From DASXMX01 sp036794395 (lineage in GTDB: Bacteria > Planctomycetota > Phycisphaerae > Tepidisphaerales > Tepidisphaeraceae): a DNA stretch of 16,647 nucleotides. A program made the position numbers and the translations under genes. The DNA lies in contig DAIRGS010000158.1 in NCBI GenBank assembly GCA_036794395.1, positions 1-16,647 on the forward strand, in the 5' to 3' direction. Shown here one piece after another: positions 1-8,149 of this stretch (positions are counted from its first letter, which is position 1; every line of letters begins with the position of its first letter). A model generated the notes under the pieces. The model saw nothing but the letters and a program-made list of their open reading frames with translations, was not told the origin of the DNA and did not search any database.

Positions 1-1
1 G

Positions 2-112
2 CAGGGACGGCATTCGGGCGCGGTTTGCCCCATGTGCGGCGCGTCTGTTTCGAACCTTGCCGCTCATATTCGCGACAAGCATGACGATTCTGTCTCTCAT
101 CCGCGCGAATAA
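2..112 (+). CDS. C-terminal end of a gene with a C2H2-like zinc-binding motif (partial)
   Basis: The window opens inside a reading frame that stays open from base 2 to a TAA at 110-112, giving 36 residues. They include Cys-x2-Cys-x9-His-x4-His (codons at 26-28, 35-37, 65-67 and 80-82), the spacing of a short C2H2-like zinc-binding finger, followed by a hydrophilic tail of about nine residues. The start lies upstream of the window, so the full domain content is unknown. Bacterial proteins of this sort may bind nucleic acid or use zinc only for folding; nothing here decides. The frame is short, and only the well-spaced Cys/His pattern argues that it is coding. Confidence 0.5.
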   Translation, partial: QGRHSGAVCPMCGASVSNLAAHIRDKHDDSVSHPRE

Positions 113-189
113 CCCAAATCAGTGGACTTGGTACCGCCGCGCATGTTCCTCGTGCGCGCAATCGCTTTTAAGCACCAGGCAACGACTTT

Positions 190-1272
190 ATGGCTACTGA
201 ACCAGCCAAGACTTCAACAGGCACCGACGAGCCCTGGGTCGAGGTTTACAGCTCTCGCAATTTCGCCGCCTGGATGACCCAGCAGCGCATCAGTCTTGCC
301 TTCACGACCTATCAGACCGGCAAACTCTTCCTTCTCGGCGCCAAGCCTGATGGGCAGCTGGCGGTATTCGAGCGCACCCTCAATCGCTGCATGGGATTGT
401 GGGCGGGCAATGATCAAACATTGTGGTTAAGCAGCCTTTATCAACTTTGGCGCTTCGAAAACGCTCTTCAGCCGGACGCAGTTCATCAGGGTTGCGATCG
501 TCTGTACATCCCGCGCGTTGGCTATACCACCGGCGACATCGACGTTCACGATGTCGCCATCGACGCCGGCGGAAGAGTGATATTCGTCAACACCAAGTTC
601 AACTGCCTCGCTACCCTTTCGCCGCGGGACAGTTTCTCGCCAATTTGGCGCCCACCGTTCATCAGTAAGCTTGCCGCCGAAGACCGCTGCCACCTGAATG
701 GCCTGGCCATGTCCGATGGAAAGCCGCGATACATGACCGCCGTCAGTACCTCGGACGTCACTGATGGCTGGCGCGATCGCCGGCGCGATGGCGGAGTGGT
801 CCTCGATATAGCGGCTAACCGCATCATCGCCTCTGAATTGTCGATGCCGCATTCCCCGCGCGTGTATCGCAACCGCCTCTGGCTCCTCAACTCCGGAACC
901 GGATACTTCGGCAGCATGGATCTGGCCGGCGGCAAATTCGAACCCCTCGCGTTCTGTCCCGGCTATCTAAGGGGCCTGGCCTTTGTCGGCGACTATGCCG
1001 TGATGGGCCTTTCCCGTCCCCGGCATGACAAAACTTTCGGCGGCCTCGCCCTCGATGAAGCCCTCGTCGCCAAAGGCACCGAAGCCCGTTGCGGCCTCCA
1101 TGTAATCGACATCCGCACCGGCGACTGCGTCGAGTGGTTGCGCCTCGAAGGTCAGGTCACCGAGCTTTACGACGTCGCGGTCCTGCCCGGCGTCAGCCGG
1201 CCCATGGCATTGGGCTTCAAAACCGATGAGATAGAAAGGCTTCTCAGCATCGGACCCGCGACTTCCCTGTAG
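190..1272 (+). CDS. TIGR03032 family protein (predicted beta-propeller, function unknown)
   Basis: A 360-residue protein I recognise as TIGR03032-like from its ordered motifs: TTYQTGKL near residue 39, GDIDVHDVA near 116, RCHLNGLAM at 166-174, SMPHSPR at 218-224 and PGYLRGLAF at 257-265. The sequence alternates short hydrophobic strands with Gly/Asp turns (for example LWLLNSGTGYF near 230), which fits a beta-propeller. There is no signal peptide or membrane segment, so a cytoplasmic location is likely. The biochemical role of the family is not established, and I infer none. The length is close to what I expect for the family. The ATG at 190 has no clear Shine-Dalgarno sequence. The gene stands alone, with 77 bases before it and 123 after it. 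Family call confident; function open. Confidence 0.85.
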   Translation: MATEPAKTSTGTDEPWVEVYSSRNFAAWMTQQRISLAFTTYQTGKLFLLGAKPDGQLAVFERTLNRCMGLWAGNDQTLWLSSLYQLWRFENALQPDAVHQGCDRLYIPRVGYTTGDIDVHDVAIDAGGRVIFVNTKFNCLATLSPRDSFSPIWRPPFISKLAAEDRCHLNGLAMSDGKPRYMTAVSTSDVTDGWRDRRRDGGVVLDIAANRIIASELSMPHSPRVYRNRLWLLNSGTGYFGSMDLAGGKFEPLAFCPGYLRGLAFVGDYAVMGLSRPRHDKTFGGLALDEALVAKGTEARCGLHVIDIRTGDCVEWLRLEGQVTELYDVAVLPGVSRPMALGFKTDEIERLLSIGPATSL

Positions 1273-1395
1273 CCGCGGCGCATCCACCGCTCATTGCTTT
1301 CTGTTTATTTCCCGTCCCGCTTCGCTTAATATTCTCACGCCTGACCGGGCTCATACATACGGGTTGGCATCGAATATTGCTCACGGGAGCGCGAT

Positions 1396-4122
1396 ATGAA
1401 TTGGGCGGCGATTCGTCGAGCAGTGACCATCACATTTCCTGTCGGACGAGGCAAGCCCACAATTCGGCTCCCTGAACGGCTGCCGCGAAGTGTCGAGAAC
1501 CTGGAACAACGCATCCTTTTCTCCAACCCATCGCTCGTGCAGGTTCAGTCGATTGCTCGCGATGTACCCTCCACCCCAGTATCCAGCGCGTCAACGGTTT
1601 CCTATCTTGTTACATTTAATCAACCGGTAACCGGCGTCGACCCAACTGACTTTCGCGCGATATCATCCGACGGAACTCGGGTCAATGGACCCATTACAAT
1701 TGCGCCGATAACGGCCGCCAAATACGTCGTGTCGCTCAATGGCATTCGCGGCAACGGCACTGTGTCGCTGAATCTCGTCGATAACGACTCGATCACGGAT
1801 GCCGCATCAAATCCGCTGGGTGGCCCCGGGTCTGCCAATGGCAGCTTCACCGGGCCAAGCTATGAAATCGATCAAACCTATCCTGGCGTACTATCAATCG
1901 ATCGCACCGGTGCGGCCGCGGGCTCCACCTCGTCTACCAGCGTCGATTTCACTGTGACTTTCAATAAGCCGGTGTTCGGCCTTTCCCCTGCTAACTTCGA
2001 ACTGGCCCTTGGCGCGGGAGTGAGCGTCTCATCGCCTCTTACAATCGCGACAATCGATGGCAGTTCGTACACGGTCCACGTGAGTGGAATCTCCGGCGCA
2101 GGTTCGCTCGGAGTTAATCTATCGAACCCCACCGGAATTCACGATTCAGCGGGGAATCCGTTGGCCGATTTATCCCGCCCTCTCGGGTTTCAGGTGGCGC
2201 AGACTTTTGCCGTGGGAGCGGGGCCGCGCCTTTTGAGAATGGCTGATCTCAATGCCGATGGCGAACCGGATATCGTGGTCGTCAACAGCCAATCCAATAA
2301 CATAGGTGTGATGATTGCCCGTCCGGGTTCCTTATTCAGTGCTCAGTCCACCTACCCCGCATCATCGCCCAAGTCCGTGGCGATCGCGGATCTCGATGGC
2401 GACGGAATACCTGATTTAGTCATCGCCAATGACTCGGGAATCGCGTCTACCCTCCGCGGCCATGGTGATGGGACGTTTGCAGCGCCCGTTACGTTCGTTG
2501 CAGGATCGGCGCTTGCATCGGTGGCAGTGGCAGATTTCAACGGAGACGGCCGGCCCGACCTGGTCTTTGGCCAGCCTGCTTACAACGGCCAAAGCCGAGT
2601 GAGCGTTATACTCAACGCCGGCGGTGGGCAGTTCTCAAACCTCCAGACCTTCGCAACGGATGGATCTCCGCTCGATGTGGCCGCCGCGGACGTCAACAAC
2701 GACGGACTGCTTGATCTCGTAACTGCGAATTTCTCAGGGGGAGACGCCAGCGTTTTGATTGGCAATGGAGATGGCACGTTCAAGTCGCAGAAAACGTTTG
2801 GTCTTGGCGCGCAGGCAATCTCCGTTTCCGTCGCGGACCTTAACGGGGACGGAAACGTTGATCTGGCCGCCTTGAGCTTCAGTGGAAGTTACGCGTGCAT
2901 CCTGAGCGGAAACGGGGATGGAACTTTCAAGGCAGCGCGGACATTTGCGACAAGCATCTATCCAAGTTCCATTACAATCGCCGACATCAGCGGCGATGGT
3001 CACCCCGATCTGCTCGTCACCAGCCAGCAGGATACCAGCATCGGCATTCTGATCGGCCATGGCGATGGTGGTTTTATGCCGCAGCAGACATTTGCCGCTG
3101 CGGCAGCGTCGGCGGCCCTCGCCATCGGAGACGCAAATGGCGATGGCCGGCCCGATCTGGTCGTATCCAACACAAATCAAAATACGCTGACGACGATCCT
3201 CGCCACATCGCCCGCCATTTTCATCAGTCAGACTTATCAAATCCTAAACTCAGGTACATCGATCGCAGGAACCCCCTCCATTGATCACTTCACGCTGGTA
3301 AGAGACCAGGATGACATCCACATTGACTGGGCAGTCGGCGCGTCCAGTGGCCAAATTCTCATCGATAATCCCAGTGGCCTCTCAATCAATGGATTGGGCG
3401 CCACAGATGTCCTGATACTCGATTACACACACGGCAACCCGCTCCCCAACTCCCTCCACCTAAACGGCATATTCTCACTCACCGGGCTCCAGGGCGCCAA
3501 TCCACTCGCGGGAACAACATTGGACATTGCTCAGAGCACGATCTACCTCGCCTACCCCCCCGGCCAAAGCCCCCTCTCCCTGATCCAACAATACCTGACT
3601 AACGCCTACAACCACGGCACCTGGACCGGCACCGCAACCGCCACGACCGGCGCAATCACCTCGTCCGCAGCCGCCTCTTCCCCGCCCAACACCTTCAGCA
3701 TCGGCTTCGCAGATTCGGCGAGCGGAGCGGTTTCAGGACAACCCTCCAACACCATCGAACTCAGATACACGCCACTGGGTGACGCAAATCTGGATGGCAT
3801 CGTAAATGCAACCGATGCCGTCACAATGGCCCGAAATTGGAACCCGCCGAACACCCGATTCTGGGACCAGGGCGACTTCAACTTTGACGGCACGATCAAT
3901 CTTGCCGATGCAACGCTGTTGCAGAAAAACTGGAACGCGACGGCCCCAGCGATTCCCGCCGTGGTGGCCGCTTCCGCACGTGTCGATCCGGTTCATGTGA
4001 ATCCGCCTTTATCGAATACCGCCAAGCTGCCAATCGATTTAGTAGACGCGCAAGAAAACGCAACCATCCCGCAATCGCATAAAAAGGAATGGCGACGAAA
4101 GCACGAACGCAAGCGCAGTTAA
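1396..4122 (+). CDS. Secreted LEPR-type protein with seven FG-GAP/VCBS repeats and a C-terminal dockerin
   Basis: A 908-residue exported protein. Residues 33-43 (VENLEQRILFS) are a variant of the planctomycete LEPR-type N-terminal motif, with Gln for Pro. Two bacterial Ig-like domains follow (about 45-155 and 160-265), each with a TFNxPV strand. Residues about 270-610 hold seven FG-GAP/VCBS units with calcium loops such as DLDGDG, DFNGDG and DANGDG, the number expected for one closed seven-bladed propeller. Next is a beta-rich module (about 625-793) containing ITSSAAA and an IGFADSASG-type stretch, which I associate with the segment before dockerins in Phycisphaerae. The dockerin (795-847) has two good loops, GDANLDGIVN and GDFNFDGTIN. 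The tail is strongly basic (KKEWRRKHERKR). GGGAG-type RBS GGGAG lies at 1385-1389, six bases before the ATG. Adhesion or scaffolding is inferred; no catalytic domain is visible. Confidence 0.93.
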   Translation: MNWAAIRRAVTITFPVGRGKPTIRLPERLPRSVENLEQRILFSNPSLVQVQSIARDVPSTPVSSASTVSYLVTFNQPVTGVDPTDFRAISSDGTRVNGPITIAPITAAKYVVSLNGIRGNGTVSLNLVDNDSITDAASNPLGGPGSANGSFTGPSYEIDQTYPGVLSIDRTGAAAGSTSSTSVDFTVTFNKPVFGLSPANFELALGAGVSVSSPLTIATIDGSSYTVHVSGISGAGSLGVNLSNPTGIHDSAGNPLADLSRPLGFQVAQTFAVGAGPRLLRMADLNADGEPDIVVVNSQSNNIGVMIARPGSLFSAQSTYPASSPKSVAIADLDGDGIPDLVIANDSGIASTLRGHGDGTFAAPVTFVAGSALASVAVADFNGDGRPDLVFGQPAYNGQSRVSVILNAGGGQFSNLQTFATDGSPLDVAAADVNNDGLLDLVTANFSGGDASVLIGNGDGTFKSQKTFGLGAQAISVSVADLNGDGNVDLAALSFSGSYACILSGNGDGTFKAARTFATSIYPSSITIADISGDGHPDLLVTSQQDTSIGILIGHGDGGFMPQQTFAAAAASAALAIGDANGDGRPDLVVSNTNQNTLTTILATSPAIFISQTYQILNSGTSIAGTPSIDHFTLVRDQDDIHIDWAVGASSGQILIDNPSGLSINGLGATDVLILDYTHGNPLPNSLHLNGIFSLTGLQGANPLAGTTLDIAQSTIYLAYPPGQSPLSLIQQYLTNAYNHGTWTGTATATTGAITSSAAASSPPNTFSIGFADSASGAVSGQPSNTIELRYTPLGDANLDGIVNATDAVTMARNWNPPNTRFWDQGDFNFDGTINLADATLLQKNWNATAPAIPAVVAASARVDPVHVNPPLSNTAKLPIDLVDAQENATIPQSHKKEWRRKHERKRS

Positions 4123-4326
4123 AATTTGATCGCTGCGAACTCGGAGAGGTGCAGGGCAATGTCGCGGCAACGGTCATGTAAAATTGGATACGCGGCGCGG
4201 ACGACAATCGAAATGGCCGCCGCGGCGACAATATAGGTTGCCGAGCGTGTCGAAAAAGCATCACGACCGCGAGTCAAAGTCAAAACCAAGCATCGATCTG
4301 ACAGTCAATCGCGTTAAGATGTCTTC

Positions 4327-4965
4327 GTGAACCGTCGGATCTCCAACATTTCCGCCGTGCTGTGTGTCGGCGTGATTGCCGGGTTCTCGGTGCTCTGGGC
4401 CCGAAGTTACTTTCATCCTTCGGCGTTTTGTTTTTCCCGCCATGACCGACGGTGGGAAATCGTTGCCGATCATGGCAGATTGCGCGTGGATAATGTTCCG
4501 CAATTAATGTTTGAGAATCGAGAAATTACTCGCCAGAGCACGATCGTTGCTGCTCGCGCGAGGACATACATGGGCGCGATGATCGACGGCGCGAGAGTTC
4601 CCGATGCCGGTGCGTTTGAGATCGCCCATGCCGTAGACGCGGTCACCGCCAACCGAACCTACGCCGAATCACTCAAACAACTGGAGCGGCTACAAAAGCT
4701 CTACATCACCAAACCCACATCCCGTTCAATAAGTTTCGCGGTCCCAATGGCCGTTCTGTGCCAGCTCCCCGCGTGGCGCCTGCGCGCATGGCTCAATGCT
4801 CGCAGGCGCAAGCGGAAGGGCCTGTGCGCGAACTGCGGATACGACCTGCGTGCCACCGCCCAACGGTGCCCCGAGTGCGGCAAGCCGATCCCACCGCAGG
4901 TCCACAGTTCTCCGGCGGGCGAGGTCCCGCCAGCCGACTTTGTCCGACCGCGACACATGGGCTAG
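4327..4965 (+). CDS. Two-helix membrane protein with C-terminal zinc ribbon (planctomycete type)
   Basis: A 212-residue protein starting with GTG. It has a hydrophobic helix at residues 8-26, followed by LWARSYF and a region of about 100 residues, then a second hydrophobic stretch at about 134-148. A very basic linker (ARRRKRKG) leads to a four-cysteine zinc ribbon at 167-184: CANCGYDLRAT then RCPECG. Proteins with this build (helix, outside domain, helix, basic stop-transfer, cytosolic GYDLRAT ribbon) are, from memory, common in Phycisphaerae and have no assigned function. By the positive-inside rule the ribbon and both termini should be cytosolic. The stop is 41 bases before nadB, so the two may be co-transcribed, but nothing links their roles. 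The GTG lacks a strong RBS, so the start is less sure than the frame. Confidence 0.8.
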   Translation: MNRRISNISAVLCVGVIAGFSVLWARSYFHPSAFCFSRHDRRWEIVADHGRLRVDNVPQLMFENREITRQSTIVAARARTYMGAMIDGARVPDAGAFEIAHAVDAVTANRTYAESLKQLERLQKLYITKPTSRSISFAVPMAVLCQLPAWRLRAWLNARRRKRKGLCANCGYDLRATAQRCPECGKPIPPQVHSSPAGEVPPADFVRPRHMG

Positions 4966-5006
4966 GATTATCGATGTGGGGCGGCTTCTCGAATTGGTTT
5001 TGTTGA

Positions 5007-6677
5007 ATGTTAGAATCATTGAGTCAGCGGCGATACCTGGTGTCCTTCAAGGCGGCCCGTTTACCCCAGCAATTCGCTGACGTACTTGTTATCGGCGGGG
5101 GTGTAGCCGGACTGCGCGCCGCCATCGCTGCCGCGGATGAAGGCGCGGATGTTCTCGTCCTCACAAAAGACACCATCGATCAATCCAATACCTGGTACGC
5201 CCAGGGCGGGATCGCTGCCGTCCTCCAGCCGGCCGATAGCTACCAATCCCACGTCGATGACACCGAAAAGGGCGGAGCGGGGTTATGCGATCATGCCGCC
5301 GTCGATGTCGTTATCAAGGAAGGCCCCCAGCGCGTTCTCGAGCTTCTCGAATGGGGAGCCAATTTTGACAAGCAAACCGGCAACGCCCATGGCCTGGCCT
5401 TCACCCGCGAAGGCGGACATTCCTTCGCCCGCATTCTCCATGCCTTCGGCGATGCCACCGGCCAGGAGCTCGCCCGCACCCTCATTCGCACCGTGCGAAG
5501 CCGCGACTCAATTCGAGTATCGGAGAACAGTTTCGCCATTGATTTCCTGACTGAAAACGATCGATGCCTGGGCGTGCTTGCTTTGGTGAATGGCCTCGTT
5601 CAGGTCATCTGGGCGCGCCGAACTATCCTCGCAAGCGGCGGGGCGGGCCAGCTCTACCGCGAAACGACCAATCCCAAAATCGCCACCGCCGATGGTCACG
5701 CCATGGCGTACCGCGCCGGCGCAACGCTCCAGGACATGGAGATGGTGCAGTTCCACCCGACAACGCTTTACGTCGCTGGTTCAAGTCGAGCGCTGATTAC
5801 CGAGGCGGTTCGAGGGGAAGGCGCATACCTGGTGGATCGCAACGGCCACCGTTTCATGCCCGACTACCACGAGATGGCCGAATTGGCGCCGCGCGATGTG
5901 GTGAGCCGGGCGATCGTCGAGCAGATTCGCAAAACGCATTTCACTCATGTTTTCCTCGATGTGCGTCATCTTCCCGACAAGGAGTTTCGCGAGCGTTTCC
6001 CCCAACTGGCCAAGCTTGCCGCTGAGTTTGAGATCGATACCTCCAAGGAGCTCATTCCCGTCCATCCCGCCGCCCATTACATGATCGGCGGCGTCGATGC
6101 CGACCTTACCGGCCTCACAAGTCTTGCCGGTCTTTATGCCGTCGGTGAAGCCGGCTGCTCAGGCCTCCATGGCGCTAATCGCCTCGGCAGTAATTCCCTT
6201 CTGGAAGGTCTTGCCTTCGGCGCCCGCGCCGGCACCGAAGCAGGCCGTGGTGCGAAGGGTGATGCGGTCGTGTTCCCGCTCCACCTCGAGCATCAGCTCC
6301 CCGCCTCAACCCGTACTGAACTCGATATCACCGACGTCAAAAGCAGCCTGCGCAGCGTGATGTGGCGCAACGTCGGCGTCGAACGCACCGGCGAGCGCCT
6401 CGAAGAAACCCGCGAAATCATCGCATTCTGGGCCCGCTACGTGATGGATAAAATCTTCGATCCCTCCGCCATCGGACCTGTCGCTGCCTGTGCCGGCTGG
6501 GAGCTTCAGAACATGCTTACGGTCTGCGCCCTCATCACCTCCGCCGCCTATACCCGGACTGAATCGCGCGGCGCACACTACCGCGTAGACTATCCGAAGC
6601 GCGACGACGCCCATTGGCGGCAACATCTCCTTTGGCGCCGACCCATGGAAACTCCGACCCCCGAGCCCATCGAATGA
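5007..6677 (+). CDS. nadB: L-aspartate oxidase (NadB)
   Basis: A 556-residue flavoenzyme that oxidises L-aspartate to iminoaspartate, the first step of de novo NAD synthesis; NadA then makes quinolinate. The FAD-binding Rossmann motif GGGVAG is at 30-35. Residues 61-70 (NTWYAQGGIA) and 133-139 (TREGGHS) are typical of the succinate dehydrogenase/aspartate oxidase flavoprotein family. Substrate-site motifs follow: QFHPTTL near 248, EAVRGEGA at 266-273, RDVVSRA at 296-302, HYMIGG at 357-362 and NRLGSNSLLE at 391-400. A C-terminal helical domain completes the protein, so it is full length. The RRYLVSF stretch at 8-14 resembles the N-termini of related NadB proteins, which favours the ATG at 5007 although its RBS is weak. 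nadA and nadC are not in the window. A methyltransferase starts 32 bases downstream on the same strand. Confidence 0.96.
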   Translation: MLESLSQRRYLVSFKAARLPQQFADVLVIGGGVAGLRAAIAAADEGADVLVLTKDTIDQSNTWYAQGGIAAVLQPADSYQSHVDDTEKGGAGLCDHAAVDVVIKEGPQRVLELLEWGANFDKQTGNAHGLAFTREGGHSFARILHAFGDATGQELARTLIRTVRSRDSIRVSENSFAIDFLTENDRCLGVLALVNGLVQVIWARRTILASGGAGQLYRETTNPKIATADGHAMAYRAGATLQDMEMVQFHPTTLYVAGSSRALITEAVRGEGAYLVDRNGHRFMPDYHEMAELAPRDVVSRAIVEQIRKTHFTHVFLDVRHLPDKEFRERFPQLAKLAAEFEIDTSKELIPVHPAAHYMIGGVDADLTGLTSLAGLYAVGEAGCSGLHGANRLGSNSLLEGLAFGARAGTEAGRGAKGDAVVFPLHLEHQLPASTRTELDITDVKSSLRSVMWRNVGVERTGERLEETREIIAFWARYVMDKIFDPSAIGPVAACAGWELQNMLTVCALITSAAYTRTESRGAHYRVDYPKRDDAHWRQHLLWRRPMETPTPEPIE

Positions 6678-6709
6678 CGCTTAAATTTCGACCGGTTTGA
6701 GGGCTGACT

Positions 6710-7621
6710 ATGAAGTCTTACACCGCAGTTCGTCTCGGGCTTCGTGGTCGCCTGAATGAATTCCGGGCCTTGTGTCGCGAGCACTTGGCTCATTCGGGCC
6801 AGCGCGTTCGAGCACTCATTGCCGAAGCCATCAAAATTGAAGAGCTTGGATTCGGCGCCGGTTCTCCACCGCTCCGATCAGCGCGCGTGTTGGAGATTGG
6901 GCCAGGTCAATGTCCCGCCCAGCTCGCGTATTTCGCCAGAAACAACGACGCCATCGGCATCGACATGGATATCATCCCCTGGCGTCTTGGATTCAGGGAT
7001 TGCGTCCGAGTATTCCAAAGGAATGGTGCGATCCGAACGCTCAAAACCGTTGGACGAAAACTGCTGGGGATTGACGCACTACTGGCCTCAGAGATCCGCG
7101 ATCAACTCAACGGAATACGAGTCCAGGACCTTAACTTCGCCGAGATGGATGCGGCCCAACTGTCGTTTCCATCGGCCAGTTTTGATCTGGTCTATTTACG
7201 CGCCGTGTTCGAACATCTTCCAGACCCAGCGGCTGTGCTTGCCGAAATCCGCCGCGTGCTAAAGGCAAACGGCGCACTGGTCATTCTTCTGCACCTATAC
7301 ACCAGCTACAGCGGCTGCCACGATGCTCGCATTCTAACTGGTAATAAGGAACGACTGCCTCTGTGGCCGCATTTACGACCGCAGCATCAACATTTGGTCC
7401 AGGAAAACGCCTATCTCAATAAGCTGCGGCTCTCCGAATGGAGAGCGCTCTTTGCGAGCGCATGGCCTGATTGCGTTGTGACCGCCACGCGCGATTCCGG
7501 GCCAGATCTTGTTGCAGCACTCGGGCAATTGAAAACCGATGGCGAACTCGGCGAATTCTCTGACGAAGAGTTACTGACCATCACGCTTCAGGTATGCCGT
7601 CCCGGGAAACACGATTTGTAA
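6710..7621 (+). CDS. Class I SAM-dependent methyltransferase (Methyltransf_11 type)
   Basis: A 303-residue soluble protein with a Rossmann-type methyltransferase core. Motif I, VLEIGPGQC (60-68), binds SAM; the acidic end of strand 2 is GIDMD (83-87), the usual ribose contact. MDAAQLSFPSASFDLVYL (146-163) forms motifs II and III, and FEHLPDP (167-173) with the following RRVLKANGAL is the classic Methyltransf_11 signature. About 60 residues separate GIDMD from MDAAQL, where the family usually has about 20, so an extra helical insert is present. An N-terminal helical segment of about 55 residues precedes the fold. The substrate cannot be read from the sequence. RBS GAGGG at 6699-6703 sits six bases before the ATG. 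The 32-base gap after nadB suggests one transcript, but no shared pathway is evident. Confidence 0.88.
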   Translation: MKSYTAVRLGLRGRLNEFRALCREHLAHSGQRVRALIAEAIKIEELGFGAGSPPLRSARVLEIGPGQCPAQLAYFARNNDAIGIDMDIIPWRLGFRDCVRVFQRNGAIRTLKTVGRKLLGIDALLASEIRDQLNGIRVQDLNFAEMDAAQLSFPSASFDLVYLRAVFEHLPDPAAVLAEIRRVLKANGALVILLHLYTSYSGCHDARILTGNKERLPLWPHLRPQHQHLVQENAYLNKLRLSEWRALFASAWPDCVVTATRDSGPDLVAALGQLKTDGELGEFSDEELLTITLQVCRPGKHDL

Positions 7622-7672
7622 GGAAGGCCCACCTTGCCCGACCATGATGCAATTATCGATCCGTGGAAAAGC

Positions 7673-7700
7673 TTGTGGCCAGGACGGTAAAAGCGATAAT
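7673..7700 (+). promoter_or_regulatory. Candidate sigma70-type promoter for the small gene at 7760
   Basis: TTGTGG (7673-7678) and GATAAT (7695-7700) are separated by 16 bases. The predicted transcript would start near 7707 and leave a leader of about 50 bases before the ATG at 7760, consistent with independent expression of this small gene. The call rests on consensus match alone. Confidence 0.35.
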
Positions 7701-7759
7701 CATTGGCGATGGGGGTGGGCGGCGGCGATGGATGCCGTCACGTTTGAAGGAGCAGGTCG

Positions 7760-8041
7760 ATGGCGGATTTTTTGGGCAAGGATTGGAACAACGCGACGGT
7801 TGAAATCGATGGAAATCGATATACGCAGTGCAGTTTTAACGGCTGCAAGCTGGTGTATCGGGGTGGGGGGATTCCGCTGTTTGAAGGATGCAAGCTGGAT
7901 TTCTGCACGTGGCATTGGGAAGACGCGGCACTGCGCACAATCGGGTTTTTGCGCGGGATCAACAGCGGGCTGGGACCTGGCGGCCAGCGGATCGTGGAGG
8001 ACGTGTTGAAGCACGTCTATACGCCGTTTGGCGCGAATTAG
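7760..8041 (+). CDS. Small conserved cysteine-patterned protein (pentapeptide-like), function unknown
   Basis: A 93-residue soluble protein with no signal peptide. A strong RBS, AAGGAG at 7747-7752, lies seven bases before the ATG and fixes the start. The core reads VEIDGNRYTQCSFNGCKLVY, then GGGIPLFEGCKLDFCTWHW: two blocks of Cys-x4-Cys (24/29 and 44/49), with alternating aromatic and polar positions and a five-residue rhythm like one or two coils of a pentapeptide-repeat helix. I recall short bacterial proteins with the same layout (CxFxxCxLVYxGG, then CxFxxCxW and a helical AAxxTIxFL tail), but none with a known role. The four cysteines could bind metal or be buried coil positions. Transcription ends at the hairpin 32 bases downstream. 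Confidence 0.85.
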   Translation: MADFLGKDWNNATVEIDGNRYTQCSFNGCKLVYRGGGIPLFEGCKLDFCTWHWEDAALRTIGFLRGINSGLGPGGQRIVEDVLKHVYTPFGAN

Positions 8042-8072
8042 AGATCTGATTCCGATTCGTTAAGAAAAGCGA

Positions 8073-8107
8073 TCGCCCCGCACTTGGATGTGCGGGGCGA
8101 CCTTGTT
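8073..8107. terminator. Bidirectional intrinsic terminator between convergent genes
   Basis: A perfect 11-bp stem (8073-8083 with 8090-8100, TCGCCCCGCAC/GTGCGGGGCGA) encloses the six-base loop TTGGAT. On the plus strand it is followed by CCTTGTTTT. On the minus strand the flanking AAGAAAAGC (8062-8070) reads GCTTTTCTT after the stem. It lies between the convergent ends of the small gene (8041) and the symporter gene (8150), so it can stop transcription in both directions. Confidence 0.88.
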
Positions 8108-8149
8108 TTCAGGCCGGCAATATTCACGAAGGAATTCGATGGTAATAGG

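Noticed and set aside
2761..2940. Possible DNA tandem repeat
   Set aside because: The similarity (for example GGAGATGGCACGTTCAAG against GGGGATGGAACTTTCAAG) comes from repeated FG-GAP protein blades that have diverged at the DNA level.
4200..4235. CGCCGCGGCG palindrome in the gap before the zinc-ribbon gene
   Set aside because: It is a 10-base GC palindrome without a T-tract or a spaced partner, expected by chance in DNA of this composition.
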